NCBI GenBank assembly: GCA_963792915.1
Contig: CAWBYD010000003.1
Coordinates: 1,302,001-1,366,000, forward strand
Reading direction: 5' to 3'
Origin: Solirubrobacter sp963792915
GTDB taxonomy: Bacteria; Actinomycetota; Thermoleophilia; Solirubrobacterales; Solirubrobacteraceae
Length of the DNA stretch: 64,000 nucleotides
Position numbers and translations under genes: made by a program. Shown piece by piece: positions 15,495-25,748 of this stretch. The notes beneath the pieces were generated by a model. The model worked only from the letters and a program-made list of their open reading frames with translations. It did not search any database and was not told the DNA's origin. How positions within the stretch are numbered: the first letter of the stretch is position 1; every line of letters starts with the position of its first letter.

Positions 15495-16723
15495 AGCTGG
15501 CGGTCATCGGGGCGGGCTCGACGTACACGCCCGAGCTGGTCTCGCGCGTGCCGGAGCTCGACGGCGTCGACGAGCTCGCGCTGCACGACATCGACGCGCC
15601 GCGCCTGGACGTCGTCGGCGGCCTCGCGCGGCGGATGCTCGACCGCGCCGGCTACACGGGCTCGCTCGAGCTGACCGGCGACGTCGACGCCGCGATCGAC
15701 GGCGCCGCGTTCGTGCTCGTGCAGATCCGCGTCGGCGGCCAGCAGGCGCGCCTGCACGACGAGACGGTGCCGCTGCCGTGCGGCTGCATCGGCCAGGAGA
15801 CGACGGGCGCGGGCGGCTTCGCGAAGGCGATGCGGACGGTGCCGGTGATGCTCGAGCTGGCCGAGCGGGTGGCCGAGCGCGCCGCGCCCGACGCGTGGAT
15901 CGTGGACTTCACGAACCCGGTCGGGATCGTCACGCGCGCGCTGCTGGATGCCGGCCACCGCGCGGTCGGCCTGTGCAACGTCGCGATCGGCTTCCAGCGC
16001 AGCTTCGCGCGCGAGCTCGGGGTGGAGCCCGGGCGCGTGTTGATCGACCAGGTCGGCCTCAACCATCTGACGTGGATCCGCGCCGTCCACCTCGACGGCG
16101 AGGACATCCTGGAGCGGATCCTCGCCGAGCACGGCGACCGGATCGCCGCCGAGGTCGAGCTGCCGCGGCGCCTGCTCGACGACCTCGGCGCGATCCCCAG
16201 CTACTACCTGCGCTACTTCTACGCGCACGACGAGGTGCTCGCCGAGCAGCGCACCGGCGTCCCGCGCGCGCAGACCGTGGCGGAGATCGAGCGCGAGCTG
16301 CTCGCGCTGTACCGCGACGAGTCGCTCAACACCAAGCCGGAGCTGCTCGAGCAGCGCGGCGGCGCGTTCTACTCGGACGCCGCGATGGGCCTCGTCGGCT
16401 CACTGCTCGCCGACGACGGTGGCGTGCACGTCGTCGACACGCGCAATCACGGAACGCTCGCCGGGCTCGCCGACGACGACGTGGTCGAGGTGCCGGCGCG
16501 GATCACCGCCGCCGGGCCGCAGCCGCTCCCCCAGCGCCCGCTCGCGCCCGAGCTGCTCGGGCTGGTCCAGCACGTCGCGACCTACGAGCGGCTGACGGTC
16601 CAGGCGGCGACCAGCGGCGACCCCGTGCTGGCGCGCAAGGCGCTGCTCGCGCACCCGCTGATCGGCCAGACCGCGATGGTCGACGAGCTGCTCGAGGAGC
16701 TGCTCGCCGTGGCGGCGCCATGA
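15491..16723 (+). CDS. GH4 family 6-phospho-beta-glucosidase-like hydrolase
   Basis: 410 residues. GH4 enzymes use NAD+ and a divalent metal to split glycosides through an oxidation-elimination mechanism. Visible motifs: Rossmann start AVIGAGSTYTPELVSRVPEL; CIGQETTGAGGFAKAMRTVP, typical of the 6-phospho-beta-glucosidase branch; VDFTNPVGIV; metal-binding Cys in GLCNVAIG; and His in QVGLNHLTWI. Start and stop both overlap neighbours by ATGA. Because the uptake system is an ABC transporter and not a PTS, the phosphorylated substrate would have to be made in the cytoplasm, probably by the next gene. Alpha-galactosidase or glucuronidase activity also exists in GH4 and cannot be excluded. Confidence 0.88.
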   Translation: MKLAVIGAGSTYTPELVSRVPELDGVDELALHDIDAPRLDVVGGLARRMLDRAGYTGSLELTGDVDAAIDGAAFVLVQIRVGGQQARLHDETVPLPCGCIGQETTGAGGFAKAMRTVPVMLELAERVAERAAPDAWIVDFTNPVGIVTRALLDAGHRAVGLCNVAIGFQRSFARELGVEPGRVLIDQVGLNHLTWIRAVHLDGEDILERILAEHGDRIAAEVELPRRLLDDLGAIPSYYLRYFYAHDEVLAEQRTGVPRAQTVAEIERELLALYRDESLNTKPELLEQRGGAFYSDAAMGLVGSLLADDGGVHVVDTRNHGTLAGLADDDVVEVPARITAAGPQPLPQRPLAPELLGLVQHVATYERLTVQAATSGDPVLARKALLAHPLIGQTAMVDELLEELLAVAAP

Positions 16724-17704
16724 CCGACGTGCTGCTGGCCGTCGACGGCGGCAACGCCAAGACGGACCTCGCGCTGGTCTCCGCCGAGGGCGAGCTGCGC
16801 GCGTTCGTGCGCGGGCCCGGCAGCTCTCCGCACGAGTTCGGCGTGGACGGGGCGCTGGACCGCATCGAGGCGCTGCTCGCCGAGGCGCTGAGCGTCGCCG
16901 GCCGCCCGCAGATCGCGATCGCCGACCTCTCGCTGGCCGGCGTGGACTTCCCGCACGAGGTGACCGTCGCGCGCGAGCGCGTCGAGCAGCGCGGCTGGGC
17001 GCGGCGCGTCGCGGTCGGCAACGACACGCTCGCGCTGCTGCGCGCGGGCACCGACCGCGGCTGGGGCGTCGCCGTCGTGTGCGGCGCCGGCATCAACTGC
17101 GTCGGCATCGGGCCCGGCGGCCGCCATGCGTGGTTCCCGGCGCTCGGCGACATCACCGGCGACTGGGGCGGCGGCTACGACCTCGGCATGGCCGCGGTGT
17201 CGGCCGCGGCGCGCAGCGAGGACGGGCGCGGGCCGACGACGTCGCTCGCGCGCAGCGTGCCCGCGCACTTCGGCCTGGACTCGATGCTCGCGCTGGCCGA
17301 GGCGGTGCACCTCTCGACGCTGCCCAAGCGGCGCTTCGTGGAGCTCGCGCCGCTGGTGCTCGCCGAGGCGCCGTCCGACCTCGTCGCCGCCGGCATCGTG
17401 CGCCGGCTCGCCGACGAGGTCGTCGCGTTCGCGCGCGTCGCGCTCGCCCGCCTCGCCCCGCTCGACGAACCCGTGGACGTGGTGCTCGGCGGCGGCATCC
17501 TGCGCTCGCGCGATCCGCTGCTGCTGGGCGCCATCGAGACCGACCTGGCGACGCTGGGCGTGCCGCTGCGCACGACCGTCGTCGACGCGCCGCCGGTGGT
17601 GGGCGCGGCCCTGCTCGGGCTGGACAAGCTCGGAGCGCCGCCCGCGGCGCGCGAGCGGGTGCGGCGCGAGCTCACTCCCGAGGACCGCTTGGCGGAGGTG
17701 TTCC

Positions 17705-17712
<8 letters not shown>
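16720..17712 (+). CDS. BadF/BadG-type sugar kinase (N-acetylglucosamine kinase-like)
   Basis: 330 residues of the BadF/BadG/BcrA/BcrD ATPase family within the Hsp70/actin/hexokinase fold. Phosphate-1 loop LLAVDGGNAKTDLALV, phosphate-2 segment VVCGAGINCVGIG, and an adenosine-site-like VVLGGGIL near the C-terminus. Relatives phosphorylate N-acetylglucosamine or glucosamine. Sandwiched between GH4 and the ATPase with overlapping ends, it probably phosphorylates the imported sugar, so that the GH4 enzyme meets a 6-phosphoglycoside, or recycles the released hexosamine (inference). The stop overlaps the ATPase start by 8 bp. Confidence 0.82.
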
Positions 17713-18774
<1,062 letters not shown>

Positions 18775-18778
<4 letters not shown>

Positions 18779-19941
18779 GCACACCGCTCCCCGCCACGCC
18801 GCCGCTGCTCAAGCGGCTCAACGAGGAGACCGTGCTCGCAACGATCCGGGCGGGCGCGCCGATCTCGCGCGCGGAGATCTCGCGCCGCGCCGGGATCTCC
18901 AAGCCGACCGTCTCGCTCGCGCTGCAGGCGCTGCTCGACGCCGGCCTGGTGCGCGAGTCCGCCGAAGGTCCGCGGGGTCCGCGCTATGGCGCGGTGTACT
19001 TCGAGCCGGTCGACGAGGCCGCGCTGGTGCTGGCGGTCGACATCGGCACGCACTTCCTGCGCGGCGCGCTGTGCGACCTCTCGGGCACGATCCGCGCGCG
19101 CCGCGACGACGCGCTCGCGCACGCCGACGCCGACGAGGTGCTGGCCGCGGTCGTGCGGCTGCGCGACCGGCTGGTCGACGCCGCCGCGCTGCCGGAGCGC
19201 CTGATCGACGCGGTCGTCGTCGGCGTCCCGGGCGTGGTCGAGACCGAGGGGCAGGCGATCCGGCTCGCGGCGAACGTCAGCGGGCTCGAGGGGCGCCGCT
19301 TCGGCCCCGAGCTCGAGGAGCGGCTCGGGCACGCGGTGACCGTCGAGAACGACGTCAACCTCGCCGCGCTCGGCGAGGCCCGCGACGGCGTCGCGCGCGG
19401 CGTGGAGAACTTCGTCGTGCTCTCGATCGGCACGGGCCTCGGCGCGGGCCTCGTGCTCCAGGGCGAGCTCCAGCGCGGCCAGCACGGCGCGGCCGGCGAG
19501 CTCGACTACGTGCGCGCGGGGTCAGAGCAGGAGCTCGACCCGTGCGCCGGCGCGCTGTCGGAGCTCGCGGCGCGGATGGCGCGCGACGCGGACTCCAGCC
19601 TCGTCGCGCCGTTCGATCCGCGCTCGATCTTCGCGGCGGCGCGCGCCGGCGACGCGGTCGCGCGCGACGTGATCGCCGAGGAGGCGCGCCGGATCGCCCG
19701 CCACGTCGTCCCGATCGCCGCGGTCACCGACGTCGGGCTGGTCGTGCTCGGCGGCGGGATCGGCGCGAACCCCGAGTTGCTCGACGGCGTGCGCGCCCTG
19801 CTTCCCGGCTGGCTGCCGTATCCGCCCAAGGTCGAGCTGTCCAGCCTCGCGGACAGCGCGGTGCTGATGGGCGCGCTGTCGGTCGGGCTGCGCGCGGCGC
19901 TCGACAACGTGTTCCTGAGCCGGCGCAACGGGGCGGCCTGA
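18775..19941 (+). CDS. ROK-family transcriptional regulator of the sugar operon
   Basis: 388 residues. The N-terminal winged helix (ISRAEISRRAGISKPTVSLALQ, residues about 30-65) is followed by a ROK sugar-binding/kinase-like domain (LVLAVDIGTHFLRGALCDLS; VTVENDVNLAALGEAR; VLSIGTGLGAGLVL; VVLGGGIGANPELLDG). The cysteine cluster CxCGxxGC that binds zinc in classical ROK proteins is absent. It closes the operon with an ATGA overlap, so it probably represses it in response to the imported sugar. The operator-like palindromes at 12051 and 12163 are candidate sites. Confidence 0.9.
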
Positions 19942-19962
19942 GCGCCCGGTAGAACTCCGGGC

Positions 19963-21027
19963 ATGGCCGCATCCGAGGCAGCGATCATCGACGCGGGCGG
20001 GCGCGAGCTGCGCGTGAGCAGCCCCGATCGCGTGATCTTCCCGCCGACCGACCGCACCGCCGCGGTCACGAAGCTCGACGTCGTCCAGTACTACCTCGCC
20101 GTCGGCGACGGCATCATGCGCGCGCTCGCGCGCCGGCCGACGACGCTCGAGCGCTGGCCGAAGGGCGTGCATCCCGGGATCGTCGTCGCGACCCGCGAGT
20201 CGACGCGCGGCGCCGACGCGTTCTTTCAGAAGCGCATCCCGCGCGGGGCGCCGGACTATGTCCAGACGGCGCGGATCCAGTTCCCGTCGGGCCGCCACGC
20301 GGACGAGATCTGCCCCACGGAGGTCGCGGTCGTCGGCTGGGCGGCGCAGATGGGCACGATCACGTTCCATCCGTGGCCGGTTCGCGACGGCGACGTCGAC
20401 CATCCGGACGAGCTGCGGATCGACCTGGACCCGCAGCCGGGGACGGACTTCGATGACGCCGTGCGGGTCGCCGCCACGGCTCGAGAGCTCCTCGGCGAGC
20501 TCGGCTACACGGGCTTCCCGAAGACCTCCGGCGGGCGCGGCGTGCACATCTACGTCCGGATCGAGCCGCGCTGGACGTTCACCGACGTGCGCCACGCCGC
20601 GATCGCGTTCGGGCGTGAGCTCGAGCGGCGCCTGCCGGGCCAGGTGACGACCAACTGGTGGAAGGAGGAGCGCGGCGAGCGGATCTTCGTCGACTACAAC
20701 CAGAACGCGCGCGACCGCACGATCGCCTCCGCCTACAGCGTCCGGCCGAAGCCGGGCGCGCCGGTCTCCGCGCCGCTGAGCTGGGACGAGCTCGCCGGCG
20801 CCGCGCCCGAGGACTTCACGGTCGCGACGATGCCGGCGCGGTTCGCCGACGTCGGCGACCGCCACGCCGCGATCGACGACGTGGCGCACTCGCTGCAGCC
20901 GCTGCTCGACCTCTACGAGGACGAGGGCCGCGGCGACATGCCGTATCCGCCGGACTATCCGAAGATGCCGGGCGAGCCGAAGCGCGTGCAGCCGTCGCGC
21001 GACCGCGACCGCCCGCGCGACGGCTAG
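19963..21027 (+). CDS. LigD-type polymerase (PrimPol) domain protein, NHEJ
   Basis: 354 residues, single-domain archaeo-eukaryotic-primase polymerase like the POL part of LigD, which fills gaps during non-homologous end joining. Visible landmarks are the metal-binding DLD (RIDLDPQPG, residues 154-156), SGGRGVHIYVRIEP with the conserved His, and the C-terminal IASAYSVRPKPGAPVSAPLSWDEL typical of this family. No ligase or nuclease domain is attached and no Ku gene is in the window, so partners must lie elsewhere. It starts 21 bp after the ROK gene; exonuclease III follows on the other strand. Confidence 0.9.
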   Translation: MAASEAAIIDAGGRELRVSSPDRVIFPPTDRTAAVTKLDVVQYYLAVGDGIMRALARRPTTLERWPKGVHPGIVVATRESTRGADAFFQKRIPRGAPDYVQTARIQFPSGRHADEICPTEVAVVGWAAQMGTITFHPWPVRDGDVDHPDELRIDLDPQPGTDFDDAVRVAATARELLGELGYTGFPKTSGGRGVHIYVRIEPRWTFTDVRHAAIAFGRELERRLPGQVTTNWWKEERGERIFVDYNQNARDRTIASAYSVRPKPGAPVSAPLSWDELAGAAPEDFTVATMPARFADVGDRHAAIDDVAHSLQPLLDLYEDEGRGDMPYPPDYPKMPGEPKRVQPSRDRDRPRDG

Positions 21028-21052
21028 CGTCGAGCGGGGTGAACGGCGAGGA

Positions 21053-21931
21053 TTAGCCCGGCGGCGACTGCGGCAGCTTCACGGCGCCGCGCTTGACGAC
21101 CGGCGCGGACGGCGGCGGCACGACCGGCCCGATGTCCCCGTCTGGCGCCTCGTCGAGGTCGACGATCACCGGTGCATGGTCGCTCGGCCCCTTGCCCTTG
21201 CGGGCTTGGCGGTCGACCCACGCCGCGCGCACGCGCTCGGCGACCGGCACGCCGGCCAGCACGAGGTCGATCCGCATCCCGAGGTCCTGGTGGAACATCC
21301 CCGCGCGGTAGTCCCAATACGTGAACACGCGCTCGTCGGGCCAGCGGTCGCGCACGACGTCGCGCAGCCCGAGGTCGCGCAGCTTCGCGAGCGCCGCGCG
21401 CTCGGGCGCGGTCACGTGGGTGTGACCGGCGTACGCGTCGGGATCGAAGACGTCCGCGTCGGTCGGCGCGATGTTCATGTCGCCGCACACGACCGTGGCG
21501 TCCGGGCCGGCGGCGACCAGGTCGCGCAGCGAGGCGAGCCAGGCGAGCTTGTAGTGGTAGTGCTCGGAGTCCGGGGTGCGGCCGTTGGGCACGTACACCG
21601 AGACGACGCGGATCCCGCCGCACACGGCGGACACTGCGCGCGCCTCCGGGTCCGGGAAGCCCGGCGCGCCGGGGAGGCCTGCCACGACGTCCTCGAGCCC
21701 CACGCGCGAGAGGATCGCGACGCCGTTCCACGCCGTCTCGCCGTGCGCCGCGATCGCGTAGCCGCGTTCTGAGAGCGCATCGCCGAGCAGGTCGGTGAAC
21801 GCGTCGTCCGCGAGCTTGGTCTCCTGCAGGCAGACCACGTCCGGCCGGCGCTGATCGAGCCACGGCAGCAGACGCGGGAGACGCTGCTTGACCGAGTTGA
21901 CGTTCCAGGTCGCTATCCGCACCCGCCCCAC
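21053..21931 (-). CDS. xthA: Exodeoxyribonuclease III
   Basis: 292-residue AP endonuclease/3'-5' exonuclease of the ExoIII branch of the endonuclease-exonuclease-phosphatase fold. Signature segments: RIATWNVNSVKQRL at the start, VCLQETKLAD, VVSVYVPNGR, VCGDMNIAPTDADVFDP, and the catalytic SDHAPVIVDL near the C-terminus. Residues after about 265 are a Pro-rich tail. Acts in base excision repair in the cytoplasm. Convergent with the LigD-type polymerase and divergent from the CoA transferase with a 14-bp gap. Confidence 0.94.
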   Translation of the reverse strand: MGRVRIATWNVNSVKQRLPRLLPWLDQRRPDVVCLQETKLADDAFTDLLGDALSERGYAIAAHGETAWNGVAILSRVGLEDVVAGLPGAPGFPDPEARAVSAVCGGIRVVSVYVPNGRTPDSEHYHYKLAWLASLRDLVAAGPDATVVCGDMNIAPTDADVFDPDAYAGHTHVTAPERAALAKLRDLGLRDVVRDRWPDERVFTYWDYRAGMFHQDLGMRIDLVLAGVPVAERVRAAWVDRQARKGKGPSDHAPVIVDLDEAPDGDIGPVVPPPSAPVVKRGAVKLPQSPPG

Positions 21932-21945
21932 CGTACCGGCCGCCG

Positions 21946-23502
21946 GTGAGCGGCTACCGTCAGATGATGCTGAGCGAGCTGTGGTCCGCCGTCGCCGGCG
22001 ATGCGAGCCGGCCGCCGGAGGTCGCGACCGGCGTGCCCGCCGGGCTGCTGGCTGCGCGCCACGACGTGATGGCGCTGGCGCTGAGCTCGGTGGCGGCAGC
22101 GCTCGGCGCGGCCGCCGAGCTGGCCGAGGCGCGCGGTGCGCCGCGGCCGGCCCTGGCGCTCGATCCGGCGCACGTGGCCGCCGCGTTCACGTCCGAGCGC
22201 CACGTCCTGATCGACGGCCGGCCCGGCGGTGCGGGATTCGCGCCGCTGTCGCGCTTCGCGCGGACCGCGGACGGCTGGATCCGCCTGCACGCCAACTACC
22301 CGCATCACCGGCGCGCCCTGCTCGACGCGCTCGGGGTCGACGAGGCGGGTGCGCCGGCCCGGATCGCGGAATTCGCCGGCGAGGAGCTCGAGCAGGCGGT
22401 CGTGGCGGCCGGCGGCGCCGCCGCGGCGGTGCGGAGCCCCGAGCAGTGGGCGCGGCATCCGCAGGGCCGGGCGGTCGCGGAGCTGCCGCTGGTGCAGCGG
22501 CTCGCCGGCCCGGGCGCACCGCCGAGCGCGCGCGTCGCCGCCGGGCTCGGCCGGCCGGCCGCGCGCGTGGTCGCCGCGGGCGCGGCGCCCGGCGGCGCGC
22601 GGCTCGGCGCTGCGGACGTGCCGCCCGGCGCGGGCGTCGCCGCCCGGCCCGCGGCGGGCGTTCGCGTGCTCGACCTGACGCGGGTGATCGCCGGACCGGT
22701 GGCGACGCGCTTCCTCGCCGCGCTCGGCGCCGACGTCCTGCGGCTGGACCCGCCGCATCTTCGGGAACTGCCGCTCGGCCTGGCCGACACCGGCGCGGGC
22801 AAGCGTCTGGCCGAGGTCGACTTCCGCCGCCCGGACGGCCTCGAGCTGCTGCACGCGCTGCTGGCCGACGCCGACGTGCTCGTCCACGGCTACCGCCCGG
22901 GCGCGCTCGCCGCATTCGGCCTCGGGCAGCCTGAGCTCGCCGAGCGCCACCCGCACCTGGTGACGGTCGGCCTGAGCGCCTGGGGCGCGTCCGGGCCGTG
23001 GGGCGAGCGCCGCGGGTTCGACTCGCTCGTCCAGGCCGCGTGCGGCATCGCGGTGGTGGAGGGCGAGCCGGACGGCACGCCGGGCGCGCTGCCGGCGCAG
23101 GCGCTCGACCACGCGACGGGCTACCTCTCGGCGGCCGTCGCGCTGCGCGGCCTGAGCGAACGGGTGGCGGGCCGCCCGCCATGGAGCGCCGGTCTCGCGC
23201 TGGCCGCCACCGCCGCCGCGCTGATGCGGCTCGAGCCCGAAGAGGTGGTGGGCGCCGACGCCGCGCGGGTGGGCGCCGACGGCGCGCGGGTGGGCGCCGA
23301 CGGCGCGCGGGTGGGCGGCGACGCCGCGCGGGTGGGCGGCGACGGCCCGCGCGCGGGCGAGGCCGTCCCGCCGGAACGCTTCCGCGTCGAGTTGCGCGGC
23401 GACGGCGGCTCGCTCGCGGTCATCGCCCCGCCGGGAACGCTCGACGGCCAGCCGCTGCGCTGGGCGCGGCCGTTGCAGCGCACGGCGCCGGTGTGGCTCT
23501 GA
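21946..23502 (+). CDS. CaiB/BaiF family CoA transferase
   Basis: 518 residues. Family III CoA transferases move CoA between carboxylic acids. The C-terminal half has the canonical VRVLDLTRVIAGPVATRFLA, the ALGADVLRLDPP segment and LHALLADADVLVHGYRPGAL, whose Asp is the usual catalytic position. The N-terminal half looks like a degenerate second CoA-transferase unit. GTG 21946 gives the longest frame; ATG 21964 or 21967 may be the real start. A 5x7-residue tandem repeat (VGADGAR type) interrupts the end of the protein at 23248-23352. Substrate unknown. Confidence 0.8.
   Translation: MSGYRQMMLSELWSAVAGDASRPPEVATGVPAGLLAARHDVMALALSSVAAALGAAAELAEARGAPRPALALDPAHVAAAFTSERHVLIDGRPGGAGFAPLSRFARTADGWIRLHANYPHHRRALLDALGVDEAGAPARIAEFAGEELEQAVVAAGGAAAAVRSPEQWARHPQGRAVAELPLVQRLAGPGAPPSARVAAGLGRPAARVVAAGAAPGGARLGAADVPPGAGVAARPAAGVRVLDLTRVIAGPVATRFLAALGADVLRLDPPHLRELPLGLADTGAGKRLAEVDFRRPDGLELLHALLADADVLVHGYRPGALAAFGLGQPELAERHPHLVTVGLSAWGASGPWGERRGFDSLVQAACGIAVVEGEPDGTPGALPAQALDHATGYLSAAVALRGLSERVAGRPPWSAGLALAATAAALMRLEPEEVVGADAARVGADGARVGADGARVGGDAARVGGDGPRAGEAVPPERFRVELRGDGGSLAVIAPPGTLDGQPLRWARPLQRTAPVWL
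23248..23352 (+). repeat. In-frame 21-bp tandem repeat, five units
   Basis: Five consecutive 21-bp units encoding VGADAAR, VGADGAR, VGADGAR, VGGDAAR and VGGDGPR inside the CoA transferase gene. The units stay in frame, so copy-number changes would leave the protein readable. Confidence 0.9.
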
Positions 23503-23505
23503 CGC

Positions 23506-24708
23506 TCAGACCGCGGCGCGGCGCTCGCGACTGAAGAGGCGGTTGCGCGCGTCGCGCAGCGCCATCGCCAGCGCGCCCTCGAGTGCCGCGCGCTCGGCCA
23601 GGACGCTCACCTCGATGCGCGTCGGCAGCGGCAGCAGCCGGCCGACCGTCGCGCGCACGGCGGGCAGCAGGTCCGGCGAGCCGGCGATGCGGCCGCCGAG
23701 CACGACGAGCTCCGGATCGATCACCGCGCACACCGTCGCGATGGCCAGCCCGATCCGCTGCGCGGCCGATTCCACCACCGCGGTCGCGGTCGCGTCGCCG
23801 CCGCGGGCGCGCTCGAGCACCTCGCGCGCCGATCGCGCCTCGCCGCCCCCGGCGCGGTATGCGGCGAGGATCCCGTCGGCGCCGATCTCGTCCTCGAGCC
23901 CGCCGAGCCGGCGATGCTGGGCGTCGAACGGGTCGCGCGTCAGCGGCAGGTAGCCGATCTCGCCCGCGGCGCCGTGGAAGCCGCGGAACAGCTCGTCCTC
24001 GATCACGATGCCCATGCCGACGCCCGCGCCCACGGACACGAACACGAACGTCGAGACGCCGCCGGCCAGCCCGCGCCACTTCTCGCCGACCGCGGCCATG
24101 TTGATGTCGTTGTCGACCAGCACCGGAACCCCGAAGCGGGTCTCCAGCGAGGCCAGCGAGTCGAACTCACCGGTCGCGCTCAGGTGCCAGGCGAGCGACG
24201 TCACGCGGCGCGTCGCCGGGTCCACCACGCCCGGCGTCGAGACGCCCAGCGCGAGCAGCTCCTGGTGCGATTGCGCAAGTTCGGAGTCCAGGCGGCGGAC
24301 GGCGCCGACGATCTGCTCCTCGACCGCGCGCGGGCCGCCGGCCGCCGTGTCGAGCTCGAGGTCGCGCAGCCGCTCGCCGTAGATGTCGATCGCCTCCATG
24401 CGCAGGCGCGTGGAACCGATGTCGATGCCGATCACGTACCCGGCGGCGGAATTGACGGTGAACGCGAGCGGAGTGCGCCCGCGCCGGCCCGGGCGCTCGC
24501 CGGCCGGCTGCACGAGGTGCGCCTTGACCAAGCGGTCGACCGCCGCGGAGACCGTCGGCTTGGAGATGTTCGTGCGCTCCGCGATCTCCGGCCGTGTGAT
24601 CGGGCCCTCGCGGAAGATCGTCTCGAGGATCGCCTGCTCGCTCAGTTCGCGGAGCAGGTTGGGCCGCGGGCTCTCCCCGCTCAGCGAATCCCGGAGGCTG
24701 TTCGTCAC
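23506..24708 (-). CDS. ROK-family transcriptional regulator, divergent from the PfkB kinase
   Basis: 400 residues from GTG 24708. Winged helix at residues about 25-75 (ITRPEIAERTNISKPTVSAAVD), then a ROK domain (YVIGIDIGSTRLRMEAIDIY; VLVDNDINMAAVGEKW; FVSVGAGVGMGIVIEDE; VVLGGRIAGSPDLL). As in the other ROK protein of this window, the zinc cysteine cluster is missing. Divergent from a sugar kinase with a shared control region, so autoregulation and control of that kinase are likely. Ends 3 bp from the convergent CoA transferase. Confidence 0.9.
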   Translation of the reverse strand: MTNSLRDSLSGESPRPNLLRELSEQAILETIFREGPITRPEIAERTNISKPTVSAAVDRLVKAHLVQPAGERPGRRGRTPLAFTVNSAAGYVIGIDIGSTRLRMEAIDIYGERLRDLELDTAAGGPRAVEEQIVGAVRRLDSELAQSHQELLALGVSTPGVVDPATRRVTSLAWHLSATGEFDSLASLETRFGVPVLVDNDINMAAVGEKWRGLAGGVSTFVFVSVGAGVGMGIVIEDELFRGFHGAAGEIGYLPLTRDPFDAQHRRLGGLEDEIGADGILAAYRAGGGEARSAREVLERARGGDATATAVVESAAQRIGLAIATVCAVIDPELVVLGGRIAGSPDLLPAVRATVGRLLPLPTRIEVSVLAERAALEGALAMALRDARNRLFSRERRAAV

Positions 24709-24732
24709 TAGGTCAACGAGCTTACCTAAGGT

Positions 24733-24748
24733 GGCGGTCTTGACCGCC
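24733..24748. promoter_or_regulatory. Perfect inverted repeat over the -35 of the PfkB promoter
   Basis: GGCGGTC-TT-GACCGCC, a 7-bp perfect palindrome that contains the -35 TTGACC. A possible regulator site; a separate ROK-type half-site CTTACCTAAGG lies just to the left (24721-24731). Confidence 0.4.
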
Positions 24749-24768
24749 AGGGCGAGCGGCGATAGGTT
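24740..24768 (+). promoter_or_regulatory. Promoter of the PfkB kinase gene
   Basis: TTGACC (24740-24745), 17-bp spacer, TAGGTT (24763-24768). The transcript would start about 22 nt before ATG 24798, at the operator-like TTAGTTAG. Confidence 0.6.
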
Positions 24769-24773
24769 GCGCC

Positions 24774-24797
24774 TTAGTTAGTAAAGGCTCCGAATAA
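24774..24797. promoter_or_regulatory. Operator-like sequence between the PfkB promoter and start codon
   Basis: TTAGTTAGTAAAGGCTCC followed by GAATAA. Aligned with the reverse strand of the sugar-operon site 12051-12066 (AGTAAGACTTCCTAATAA) most positions agree, which suggests one ROK protein may control both loci. Confidence 0.4.
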
Positions 24798-25739
24798 ATG
24801 AAGATAGAGGGTGGGGACGCGCGGTTGCACGCCGTCACGGTCATCGGCTGCGTTCAGGTGGACCTCGTGCTCACACCCGTCACGGCGCTGCCGGCCGCGG
24901 GGGCCACGCTGCTGGTGGAGGAGATGGGCCTGCGCGTCGGCGGCGCGGGCGCCAACGCGGCGCTCGCGCTCGCCGAGGCCGGGATCCACGCGCGGCTGAT
25001 CGGCGCCGTCGGCGACGACCACTTCGGCGGCTGGCTGCTCGAGCAGCTCGGCGCGTTCGGGCTCGCCGACGAGATCCACGTCGCCGCGGGGGAGCCGACG
25101 GGGCTGACCGTCGCCGTCGAGGCGCCCGAGCGCGAGCGGTCGTTCCTCACCTACCTCGGCGTGACCGGCAGCTCGACCGCGGCGATCGTCCCCGCCGCCA
25201 GTCTGCTGGCCGACCACGTGCTCGTGTGCGACTACTTCTGCTCGCCGCGCATGCGCGGCGAGCCGACGCGCGCCCTGCTGGCGGCGGCGCGCGGGCACGG
25301 CGCCCGCACCTACTTCGACACGGCCTGGGACTCGGAGGGGTTCTCGCCGGCGACGCGGGAGGAGCTCTATGGGCTCCTCCCGCTCGTTGACGTGTTCCTG
25401 CCCAACGAGGCCGAGGCGTGCGCACTGGCCGGGATCGGCGAGGTCAGCCGCGCCGGCCGCGCGCTGCAGCATCGCTCAGGCGGCTGGGTCGTGGTCAAGC
25501 TCGGCGCCGCGGGCTGCCTCGCGTTCGGCCCGGCGGGCGGGCGGCTGCGCAGCCCCGCCCCGGCCGTCGACACGGCCGACACGACCGGCGCGGGCGACGC
25601 GTTCAACGCCGGGCTGCTCGCCGCGCTCGCGCAGGGCAGCGACTGGCCCGGAGCGCTGCAAGCGGCGAATGGGCTCGCTTCGAGCCTGGTCTCGCGCCCC
25701 TCCAACCATCGCCACCAGCGTGCGGCGCTCGGCGGGTAG
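24798..25739 (+). CDS. PfkB-family carbohydrate kinase
   Basis: 313-residue ribokinase-like enzyme that phosphorylates a sugar or nucleoside with ATP in the cytoplasm. N-terminal substrate region VGGAGANAALALAEAG (the GGxxxN motif); C-terminal anion hole and catalytic Asp in DTADTTGAGDAFNAGLLAAL, the PfkB signature 2. The start region lies directly behind a promoter and an operator-like element shared with the sugar operon. Which sugar is used cannot be read from the sequence; a hexose or ketose from the GH4 pathway is possible. Confidence 0.9.
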   Translation: MKIEGGDARLHAVTVIGCVQVDLVLTPVTALPAAGATLLVEEMGLRVGGAGANAALALAEAGIHARLIGAVGDDHFGGWLLEQLGAFGLADEIHVAAGEPTGLTVAVEAPERERSFLTYLGVTGSSTAAIVPAASLLADHVLVCDYFCSPRMRGEPTRALLAAARGHGARTYFDTAWDSEGFSPATREELYGLLPLVDVFLPNEAEACALAGIGEVSRAGRALQHRSGGWVVVKLGAAGCLAFGPAGGRLRSPAPAVDTADTTGAGDAFNAGLLAALAQGSDWPGALQAANGLASSLVSRPSNHRHQRAALGG

Positions 25740-25748
25740 ACTCGCGCG

